The translations under genes were made by a program, and so were the position numbers. 5,710 bases of DNA from CALMFT01 sp041674565 (lineage in GTDB: Bacteria; Patescibacteriota; Gracilibacteria; Absconditabacterales; Absconditicoccaceae): positions 1-5,710 of the forward strand of contig JBAYVQ010000063.1 in NCBI GenBank assembly GCA_041674565.1, given 5' to 3'. Position 1 is the first letter of the stretch, and every line of letters begins with the position of its first letter. The notes beneath the pieces were generated by a model. That model did not search any database. It saw only the letters and a list, made by a program, of their open reading frames with translations, and was not told where the DNA came from. Below, one piece after another: positions 1 through 5,710 of the stretch.

Positions 1-238
1 ATAAACCAGCTGCTCCATAATACTCTATAGGATGCTCACTCCTGATAATGAAATCAACTCAAGATGTTCTTGCGTGTTCAAGGCTATTGAATATCTGAGG
101 AGTAGGGATTCATTGTGAGGCGACATACTGAGCTATTTCAGATTTTGGTTTATCTGGAAAACGTTGGAGATAGTAGTCATTGTTGGATCCCATGGGTGAT
201 CCATATAGTTTCTGGTATCGATCTTTGTTTATGTTCAT
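1..238 (-). CDS. Hypothetical protein, N-terminal 79 residues (3' part beyond the left edge)
   Basis: This reading frame runs off the left edge and gives 79 residues beginning MNINKD when TGA is read as Gly. Two in-frame TGA codons (59-61 and 110-112, residues 60 and 43) would break it under the standard code. The start is well supported because an in-frame TAG (239-241) directly precedes the ATG; a second ATG at residue 16 is an alternative. One CGA codon (218-220, residue 7) would be Trp under code 37, giving KDWYQKLYG. No signal peptide or membrane segment is visible, so it is probably cytoplasmic. I do not recognise the family. The stretch FIIRSEHPIEYYGAAG (near residues 63-78) faintly recalls the conserved Arg-Ser of the nucleotide-binding domain in PEP synthase and pyruvate phosphate dikinase, but this is too weak to name a function. 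It lies on the same strand as the 120-residue gene, 111 bp downstream of it. No Shine-Dalgarno sequence is seen. Confidence 0.75.
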
Positions 239-239
239 C

Positions 240-268
240 TATATTGGATAGTATAAAACGCTTGTCAA
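240..268 (-). promoter_or_regulatory. Candidate promoter for the leftmost gene
   Basis: On the minus strand a perfect TTGACA (263-268) is followed after 17 bp by AATATA (240-245). The position is awkward, since transcription would then begin just inside the reading frame that starts at 238. Either translation starts at the ATG of codon 16, or the true -10 box is TATACT at 250-255, which would give an almost leaderless mRNA. Only the TTGACA match is strong. Confidence 0.3.
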
Positions 269-272
269 TATA

Positions 273-347
273 ATTTTTGGCATATTGTATACAACTTGAT
301 TTTGCTGGTGAGAAGTCAGCAGAGCCCTATTGCACTATGCCAAAAAT
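273..347. repeat. Inverted repeat with 12-bp arms in the intergenic gap
   Basis: ATTTTTGGCATA (273-284) is the exact reverse complement of TATGCCAAAAAT (336-347), with a 51-bp interval. The interval also holds the palindrome TTGTATACAA (285-294) and a short TGCTG/CAGCA stem (303-321). One arm begins 3 bp past the stop codon of the 120-residue gene and the other ends 4 bp before the TTGACA box. It could be a read-through-limiting structure or a paired operator. It lacks the GC-rich stem plus T-run of a classic terminator. Confidence 0.5.
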
Positions 348-349
348 AT

Positions 350-712
350 CTACCTTGGGTCTTGCGCTTCCTTTGGCACCGTGATCCTGAGTCTTTGGAG
401 TGTTTGCTGGTATGATCGCACTGTAGTCTTATGTTCATTTCAGCTTTTGACGGCTATGGTAATACCATCTTCTTCAAGTATTATACGATGTGTTCACGGG
501 ATGTTTGTATATACTAGCCACTGTATCTGACTCAGTAGATTTTCTTCTTCGAGTAACTCTAGTAACGCTATCCTTGTTGCTTTGTCCAGCCTGCCTTGTT
601 TTTGTACTGCTATAGCTATTGCTGCTTCTACGTCAGCATGTTCTTCCTTGAGAGAACTGTGTATCTTTGTTCTGAGTTCTCAAATAATATGCAGAAATTC
701 TGTCTTATTCAT
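350..712 (-). CDS. Small hypothetical protein, 120 aa (requires TGA=Gly)
   Basis: This complete gene is visible only with TGA as Gly: three in-frame TGAs (680-682, 494-496, 440-442) encode residues 11, 73 and 91, and it stops at TAG 350-352. The ATG at 712 is the only ATG after an upstream in-frame TAG (752-754). The first 65 or so residues look helical and charged, with a hydrophobic heptad-like pattern (AAIAIAVQKQG, then IALLELLEEENLL). This is followed by beta-like segments around HRIILEEDGITIAVKSG and a basic C-terminus. There is no signal peptide or membrane helix, so a cytoplasmic protein is expected. I do not recognise the family. A CGA codon (416-418, residue 99) would be Trp under code 37. 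It is divergent from the secreted DUF11 gene across a 159-bp gap and may share a transcript with the downstream minus-strand gene. The protein-like amino-acid pattern and clean ends make a real gene likely. Confidence 0.8.
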
Positions 713-750
713 AGCACGATATAGGATATAAAAATCAACACAAAAAATTC

Positions 751-778
751 ACTATAAACATATATATTTATAACTCAA
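751..778 (-). promoter_or_regulatory. Candidate promoter for the 120-aa gene
   Basis: The minus strand carries TTGAGT (773-778), a 16-bp AT-rich spacer and TATAGT (751-756). This would start transcription about 30 bases before the ATG at 712. The surrounding DNA is so AT-rich that other -10-like words occur, so this is a best guess. Confidence 0.35.
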
Positions 779-811
779 TATTGGTTGTACTGCATATGTC
801 ACTATTTTGAT

Positions 812-839
812 TTGATTTGTGGTACAAAAGCGCTATTAG
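812..839 (+). promoter_or_regulatory. Candidate promoter for the DUF11-domain gene
   Basis: TTGATT (812-817), a 16-bp spacer and TATTAG (834-839) lie 33-60 bp upstream of the ATG at 872 and would give a leader of about 25 bases. No purine-rich ribosome site lies between this promoter and the start. Apart from this and the minus-strand promoter, the 713-871 gap shows no further structure that I can support. Confidence 0.3.
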
Positions 840-871
840 ATACCTTATTTATCCTAATGTATTGTTATCAT

Positions 872-1672
872 ATGAAAAAGATTGCTATCGCTTGATTATT
901 ATTGGGAAGTGCTTTGTTTACCTCCATGTTACCAGTGTCCGCTGCACCTCAAAAGGCTGATGTATCGGTACAGATGCAAGGACCATCCACAACACCCATA
1001 TCTACCGCTACAACATACACTAGTGTTGTAAAAAACAATGGTCCATCGACTGCGACCAATATTCAATTAGTTATTGATTTCCCGTTGACCAATACGAGTC
1101 CTCAAGTACTTATTTTGGGTAACGTGGCTATCAGTAGTACTGGATGTCAGATTACCAACAATAAGATGGTTTGCGCTATCGGATCACTCAAGAAAAATAA
1201 AACAAGAACAATTACTTATCAGTACACCGCTCCTGTTTCTACCAAGACATTGGCTATGACAGGCACGGTAACATCGTCTCCGACTGATCCGAATCTTGCG
1301 AACAACAGATCTGTGTTTATTCCAAACTTTACGTATCCTGTGCGTACCTTTGCTTCAGCAAACATGCTCAATTCTCACTGCGCTGGCACTAACTTGACAT
1401 CATACTTTGAGTGCCTAGCCTTTCCAAGTTCTATCTCTTCTCACGAAACGACATTGAATGCTGATGGCAGCATTACTTTTTCAGAGCCTGGCTACTCAGG
1501 TTCTTGGTCTCAACCTAGCTCTCGCCAATTGTATTTTGAGTACTTTGATGTATCTGGCAAAATAGCAGAGTTTAGCGGATTCGCTATCAATGGCGCAAAT
1601 TGCTTTGACGGACTAACTAAGTTCTTTCCATCAAACGGTTATGTGGCTCCTTATCATGTATGTATACAATAG
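872..1672 (+). CDS. Secreted DUF11-domain protein with Cys-rich C-terminal region, 266 aa
   Basis: The protein starts at ATG 872 with a textbook signal peptide: MKK, a hydrophobic core (residues 4-20) and a VSA/AP cleavage site near residue 24. The core is whole only if TGA at 893-895 is Gly8; otherwise the frame would have to start downstream without its basic N-terminus. An in-frame ATG at 857 is possible but adds only five residues before MKK. Residues about 29-140 match the DUF11-type beta-sandwich seen in many secreted proteins (ADVSVQ, then VKNNGPSTATNIQLVIDFP, later DPNLANNRS), with a Cys pair (TGC..VCAIG). Residues about 150-266 form a second region with four cysteines (HCAG, FECL, NCFDG, HVCIQ), likely disulphide-bonded. 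It contains no membrane anchor or sorting motif, so it is probably exported and released or loosely attached. No CGA or CGG codons occur. It is convergent with the large esterase gene and ends inside a shared inverted repeat. Substrate or partner is unknown. Confidence 0.9.
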
Positions 1673-1760
1673 ATAATCTGATACTTTTGGAATATGAACA
1701 AACAAAAAACGACATATGTCGTTTTTTGTTTGTATACGTTTGCTTTTCAGATTATCTATT
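1668..1760. repeat. Outer inverted repeat enclosing both convergent gene ends
   Basis: AATAGATAATCTGA (1668-1681) is exactly reverse-complementary to 1747-1760. The left arm contains the TAG stop of the DUF11 gene (1670-1672). The right arm contains most of the tandem stops TAA-TAG of the large minus-strand gene (1759-1761 and 1756-1758). As a result both genes end in the same 14 bases. The arms flank the 36-bp palindrome with 16- and 13-base unpaired intervals, so either transcript could fold into a two-tier hairpin. Confidence 0.75.
1698..1733. terminator. Perfect 36-bp palindrome, probable bidirectional terminator
   Basis: Two 18-base arms (1698-1715 and 1716-1733) pair perfectly, with a CGACAT/ATGTCG core and A-rich/T-rich flanks that supply a six-T run on either strand. 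It lies 25 bp past the stop of the plus-strand gene and 25 bp past the stop of the minus-strand gene. That is the expected place for a terminator shared by convergent genes. The stem is AT-rich, so RNA folding starts at the four-base loop near ATAT. Confidence 0.75.
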
Positions 1761-4700
1761 ATGCCCCTGGGACAACAATATTTTCAATAAGACAATTGTA
1801 TATCATACCTCGATCTTTACTTGCTTCATAACTCTTGAGCGCGGTAAGTAGCGATGGAGTGCAAGTACGTTGTATGGATGTCCCATTGACTATGATCGTA
1901 ATAGGTTGTGATAGATCTAATCACATACGAGTATCGGCCCAAACATTGAATTTTTTGACATTTCTTGTAGTGACATTTATTTGGTTATTTCATAAGATGT
2001 TTGCTTCTACGTGACCAGCTGGCACTTGAATAGTATCCCTATGGAGTGACCAGTTATTCCAAGCTGCTTGTGATGTACACATACCATCTCATTCTTTACG
2101 AGCGTAGTCATATGCAATAGTACCACTACCTTCCTGTGTAATGGTGATCCACAGCGTCTTAGGTGTCTTGGGCGCAGTCCGATCTACATTGAAGTTGCTT
2201 CCCTGCGTATAGCTAGTCCACCAGCTCACTGCATTGACGTGTGTACGATATGGATTCCTTACTTTATCGGTGATCCATCATTGCTTACCATCAAGAAAAT
2301 TCCTTCCGGCGGCTTCGCCGACGCCATCCCGGCCATGTCATCCTGGATAGGTATTGAGTACATGTATAGGGGCTTTTTCGCTTAGTGCGTCGTATGCTAT
2401 TTTGGAATACTCTCGTGCGGTTCTATGGGGTCTGCAGTCGCTTGTACTGTTGAAGTAAGCATCTGTTTTACCTTGTATAATATACACAGGTAGGTCTGTG
2501 AGAGCTCGTCGTGGTGCTATATTTCGACTTCGTGCTGACGGCATTGCGGCTGACCATCTGTCATTGAGTGCTAATGCAATATATCATGCACCTATACCAC
2601 CCATAGAAAATCCTGCGATACCGATATTGTTGTAGTCTATGTTGTAACGCTCTGAGACATCGGTAATAAGATCTTGAATGTAAGGTATAATAATTGGCAC
2701 ATCTCGACGGCTGGCGTGTTGTGGATGTGGAAGGAGGCTTCCGCATGGCGCCACGGCCGATACCAATATATAATCAGAATCATCTGTTTCTGTACGCATG
2801 TATGATCTTCCTGTCACCTTTTCGTTGTCCATATCAAACAATGCTAGATGTGAAGCTTCGCTAGCCATAGAGTCACAAGATCCTCATCCATGGAACCAAA
2901 GAAGTAATTTTTTCTTTTTGGTTGGTGTGTAATCAGTTGGTACATACATGTGATAAATTTGTGCTGGATACTTCGCTTTGAGGTCTGGTCTCTTGAAATT
3001 TTGATAGAATACTTCCCCTACTGCTGTTTCTGTAAAGACATTGGGTTGTGTTTGTGATATAATCTGATTGATGGTTGTATTGTTGTCGACTGCCAACAGT
3101 GCTGGCTCGAGTGCAGCACGTTGTGTTGGTGTTGCCGTGAGCCATTGCTTTGCTAGGGTCACCGTATCAGCCAATCCTGTACCTCCTGTGTTGACCGCGG
3201 CGTTGACGACGATTTGTACATCATCTGTTGATGTTGCTCCGTTATTATCTGTCACACTAAGGCGCAGTACGTAGTTACCTTGTACAAGATTGCCGATTGC
3301 TGTATTGATGGTGCTTGCACTTGCGATAGTGATACTGGTTGGACCAGATATTTTTGACCAATTGATAGTATTGATAACACCATCGCTATCTGTCGCAGTC
3401 CCGATCAATGTAACACTATTGGTGGGCAGCGTGAGTATTTTATCGGATCATGCATTTACTGTAGGTATGATGTTAGTGCTTTGTTGCGGATTTACGATAA
3501 TCTGAATATCATCGTAGCTCGTAGCACCGCTATTGTCTGTTGCTGTTAAACGGAATACGTATGTTCATGCTATCAAATTTGTTAGCATTGTCGCAACTTC
3601 ATTTGCGTTACCAAGGGTATATATTGAAGGACCCGATACCTTGGATCGGGTGGTGTTTGTAACCATGCCGTCGCTATCGGTTGCAATTCCTGCTAGATTT
3701 ACTGAATTGCTTGGTAATGTTATAGTTTTATCAGCCCCAGCGTTTACTGTTGGGAGTTGATTTGCTGGCGCTGTGCCGTTGAGTTGTGCTTCGATCTCCG
3801 CTGGTAACGTACCATTGCAAAGTCCGAATATAGTTCTGGTTATATCTATTGGTTGAAATCATGCACGAGTCATTGCATCAATAGCACGTTGATTCATTGG
3901 CCATGGCCATAGCGGCTTATTGGTTAATACTCCGTTTTCGTAACGATACATAATCCTTGCGCCTCAGGCTGTCCCTGCTTTTGGATCTACTATGCTTGCT
4001 CCATTGTTAGCGAGGTCACAATTTGCTGTACTATACATATTTTGTGGCTGCCAATCTGATCAGATATGTGTGCGATCTCAGCCGATCATAGTGGAGTTCT
4101 TTACCTTATTGAGTGTGCTTGAGCCTACGTTTTCCAAGTTCATAGTTCGTATGTTGCTATGGTTGCTGCCTGGTTCAATATAGGCGATGCTGTTGTCTAT
4201 GGTGATGCCTTTGAGCCCCAATGAGAATGGACCTGCCCGATTCCTTGTGGAGACATTATGGAAGCGATTATCTGCTTTGAGATATGCTATGGATCATAAT
4301 ATTTTGATGTTTGCGACATCTGGTGTCACATCAAACCCGTCTGCAGAAAATAAACCTTGTGGTGCTTGCACGGTATAGTTTGTGAAGAATTGGTTAGTGA
4401 GGCTGCCATTGGTTTCGCGAGCTTCATAACTTTGTGGCATCTGTTGTCCGTATCGCGCTGCTATACAATTTTCACAGGTAGTATTTCGACTGTTATAACT
4501 GAGTGAGTATGTCTCTTTTGGTCCTATATTGATATTGTTATCCCAAGATCCAAATGTGCGAGTAAATTTGGTTCCATTTGATCATTGCGATGTACTGTAT
4601 ATTTTTCTTGCTGTACCAAATCATACGGTATCTACAAACTCTACGTTGCTACCTCACCAGTTACGGAAGATGTTTGAGTCTCCACGTGCGTTCCATCATA

Positions 4701-5710
4701 CCACGCGTGATACGCGAACGTTATCGGAGTTCTTGATGACGACCACACCAACGCTATAGCTATCTCATCATGCGCTATGTGCGTTCATTCACTCTATAAC
4801 AAACCGATCATTGGATTCTAATGCTACGGGTTGGTACAGATGCTGCCCGTCGATTTCTACCTTGCCGTCATTGAGTGCACGAATGGTGATTGGTTGACCT
4901 GGTAGCCCAGATAACCCACTTGGCGGATCTATCATGGAGTTCGATCACTGATAGACGCCATCTACTAATCCAAGTATATCACCAGGTTTCGCAATCTTTC
5001 GGAAATCAGAAATGCGGAATGGTGAATTGGCACTTTTACCATCTCATCATCCTACTGGTGATGCGTAGTGAGTTGCTGTGGCTGTTGGTGTATATACCAT
5101 GGGATTTACGATAACCTGAACATCGTCAGTAGAACTCGCGCCATTGTTATCGGTTGCTGTCAGACGGAATACATATGTTCCAGCCATAGTGAGATTGTTT
5201 ATAGTGGCGCTCAGCGCAGTATCATTTTGTATAGTGAAACTTGTAGGACCAGATAGTTTGGTTCGTTTGATACTAGAAATCGTACCATCGCTATCGGTTG
5301 CAACCCCTGCAACGCTCACACTGTTTGTTGGTAAGGTAATTACTTTGTCAGTGCCTGCGTTAACAGTAGGAGCTATATTCGAAGTGCCAATGATTGCGGG
5401 ATTTACGACCACTTGTACTTCATCGTAGCTTGTTGCGCCATTATTATCTATAGCTGTTAGACGGAAGACGTAGGTCCCTGCGCTAAGATTATTGATGTTT
5501 GTGGATGCTGCATTAACATTACTAAATGAAAAACTTGTGGGTCCTGAAACCTTTGTCCATGTCACACTCGCTATCGTGCCGTCGCTATCGTTCGCTGTTC
5601 CTAGCACGGTTACGTTATTTGTAGGTAAAGTGATTGTTTTATCTGCTCATGCATTGACCACTGGAGCAATGTTCGCGGGATTTACGACCACTTGTACTTC
5701 ATCATAACTC
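1759..5710 (-). CDS. Large secreted-type PKD / beta-helix / alpha-beta hydrolase protein, C-terminal 1316 aa
   Basis: One open frame runs from the right edge to tandem stops TAA-TAG and contains 25 in-frame TGA codons but no TAA or TAG before its end. With TGA as Gly it gives 1316 residues; the N-terminus lies beyond position 5710. Numbering from the first visible codon: end of one PKD repeat (1-11), PKD at 13-104 and 111-203, beta-helix about 219-600, PKD at 650-741 and 746-836, a Thr/Asn-rich linker, an alpha/beta-hydrolase at about 914-1160, then a beta-rich C-terminal region to 1316. The presumed active site is HGGG (940-943), Ser1035 in GFSMGG, Asp1083 in QGKTD and His1125 in GGHG. PKD and beta-helix modules usually bind or hold extended polysaccharide or protein surfaces, so I infer an exported polymer- or glycan-acting esterase. 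No C-terminal anchor is seen. The 13 CGA and 4 CGG codons are probably Trp. The substrate is not predictable. Confidence 0.9.
1762..2230 (-). other. C-terminal beta-rich region after the esterase domain
   Basis: Residues about 1160-1316 of the large protein alternate short beta-like strands, for example KTLWITITQEGSGTIAYDY, then RDTIQVPAGHVEANILG, then KKFNVWADTRMG followed by LDLSQPITIIVNG. The order of strands and the DxSxPITIxVNG ending resemble the small domain that follows the catalytic domain in some secreted esterases of the PHB-depolymerase/CE1 kind. Three TGA-Gly codons (1921-1923, 1990-1992, 2089-2091) lie here. Three cysteines are present. It could also be a secretion or attachment module. 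Confidence 0.55.
2230..2970 (-). other. Alpha/beta-hydrolase (esterase-like) domain
   Basis: The domain opens with IYHMYVPTDY and KKLLLWFHGGG, the second Gly of the HGGG loop being a TGA codon (2884-2886). The nucleophile Ser is at 2605-2607 in GIAGFSMGG, followed by a further TGA-Gly (2584-2586). A strand DLPVYIIQGKTD supplies the likely acid Asp (2461-2463), and YPGGHG supplies His (2335-2337), preceded by TGA-Gly (2338-2340). Order and spacing fit the secreted esterase / PHB-depolymerase / prolyl-oligopeptidase superfamily. The codon two after the His is CGG; read as Trp it makes GHGWD, close to the aromatic-containing His loop of this group. Confidence 0.85.
2307..2320. other. GC-rich mini-hairpin inside the esterase coding sequence
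   Basis: CGGCG (2307-2311) and CGCCG (2316-2320) pair around GCTT, inside a roughly 35-base patch (2302-2335) that is far more GC-rich than its surroundings. It lies directly after the catalytic-His codons in the direction of translation. It may simply reflect Gly/Ala-rich protein sequence. Confidence 0.3.
3202..3762 (-). repeat. PKD repeats 3 and 4 of the large protein
   Basis: Two tandem copies of about 92 residues lie at 3762-3487 and 3474-3202. Each has PTVNAG, then LP-N-V-L-G-ATDSDG, then K-(V/I)SGP, then NYVLRL or TYVFRL and TDN-GATS-DD-QI-VN. They match the PKD-type (Ig-like) fold of secreted proteins. Codon comparison between copies is informative: the Gly of NAG is GGG in repeat 3 and TGA in repeat 4, and the Trp before S/T-K is CGA in repeat 3 (3646-3648) and TGG in repeat 4. 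Confidence 0.85.
3900..5055 (-). other. Right-handed parallel beta-helix region
   Basis: About 380 residues begin with the typical entry of secreted beta-helix proteins: a KPGDILGLVDGVYQG-like stretch, then QPITIRALNDGKVEIDGQ, then FVIEGMNAH. Short Asn/Val/Ile-rich coils follow (NSDNVRVSRVVGWNARG, NWGGSNVEFVDTVG and others), with a CENC motif about halfway. The region closes with MYRYENGVLTNKPLWPWPMNQ. Such folds occur in pectate-lyase-like enzymes, polysaccharide-binding proteins and adhesins; I see no catalytic set that would decide which. It holds many TGA-Gly codons, including pairs at 4765-4770 and 5044-5049. Confidence 0.75.
5101..5710 (-). repeat. PKD repeats 1 and 2 plus the end of an earlier repeat
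   Basis: Two full PKD copies (5673-5398 and 5379-5101) follow the tail of another (SYDEVQVVVNP at the window edge), so at least five exist in the protein. The Gly of NAG is TGA in copy 1 (5647-5649) and GGC in copy 2. The conserved Trp before TK is TGG in copy 1 and CGA in copy 2 (5263-5265). At DNA level a 29-bp stretch is identical at 5396-5424 and 5675-5703, which suggests fairly recent duplication or gene conversion. Confidence 0.85.

Noticed and set aside
330..530. Plus-strand 66-residue frame
   Set aside because: It lies antisense to the 120-residue gene, has a Cys/Ser-rich random-looking composition, and no start signal.
713..871. A small RNA gene or tRNA in the divergent gap
   Set aside because: The region is strongly AT-rich with no cloverleaf or stable GC stem; only promoter-like words are visible.
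1660..1851. Plus-strand 63-residue frame across the convergent gene ends
   Set aside because: It reads through the palindromic terminator and the end of the large gene antisense; no support for coding.
2561..3145. Minus-strand frames at 2561-2746 and 2933-3145
   Set aside because: They are out of frame with the esterase gene, whose own frame carries clear family motifs in the same interval.
3068..3760. Plus-strand open frames opposite the PKD repeats (also 5068-5707 and 3992-4759)
   Set aside because: They are mirror-frame shadows of the large minus-strand gene; their similar sequences only reflect the repeated PKD coding on the other strand.
1759..5710. A decayed pseudogene or frameshift-ridden assembly as the reason for many short fragments
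   Set aside because: All fragments stay in one frame, the only interruptions are TGA, TAA and TAG are absent over 1316 codons, and TGA positions match Gly columns. Decay would bring in all three stops and frameshifts.
1..5710. TGA as tryptophan (Mycoplasma-type code 4) or as selenocysteine
   Set aside because: TGA falls at Gly sites (HGGG, NAG, AGTYVFRL, signal-peptide core), while Trp sites carry TGG or CGA. Thirty TGAs without associated hairpins are far too many for selenocysteine.
3202..5710. CRISPR-like or satellite repeat array
   Set aside because: The repeats are about 280-300 bp, in frame and protein-level conserved, so they are PKD domains rather than non-coding repeats.

Overview
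The window comes from a bacterium with a recoded genome, most likely Absconditabacteria (candidate division SR1, order Absconditabacterales). Read with the standard code it is a string of short fragments. Read with TGA as glycine it resolves into four clean genes: 30 in-frame TGA codons are crossed without a sense-frame TAA or TAG, and the TGAs fall where the protein families need glycine. In addition, CGA sits at a conserved tryptophan site in two of four internal PKD repeats, where the other two repeats use TGG. That points to CGA (and probably CGG) being tryptophan, the combination assigned to Absconditabacterales (NCBI code 37). TGA=Gly alone is code 25, shared by SR1 and Gracilibacteria. 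The DNA is moderately AT-rich by eye, and none of the three visible starts has a clear Shine-Dalgarno sequence.

Layout from left to right: (1) 1-238, minus: the first 79 residues of a gene that runs off the left edge, function unknown. (2) 239-349: a gap with a 12-bp-arm inverted repeat next to a TTGACA box. (3) 350-712, minus: a complete 120-residue protein of unknown function, predicted soluble. (4) 713-871: an AT-rich divergent promoter region. (5) 872-1672, plus: a 266-residue secreted protein with a signal peptide, a DUF11-type beta-sandwich domain and a four-cysteine C-terminal region. (6) 1668-1760: nested inverted repeats around a perfect 36-bp palindrome, probably a bidirectional terminator between two convergent genes; both gene ends lie inside the outer arms. 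(7) 1759-5710, minus: at least 1316 residues of one very large protein, open at its N-terminus beyond the right edge.

The large protein reads, from the visible N-terminal side, PKD-PKD, right-handed parallel beta-helix, PKD-PKD, linker, alpha/beta-hydrolase (esterase) with a full putative catalytic set (HGGG oxyanion loop, GFSMGG nucleophile, Asp, His), then a C-terminal beta-rich region. This is the build of an extracellular glycan- or polymer-binding hydrolase. In a lineage whose studied members are reduced symbionts or predators living on other bacteria, it and the DUF11 protein are plausible surface or host-contact factors; that role is inference, not shown by the sequence.
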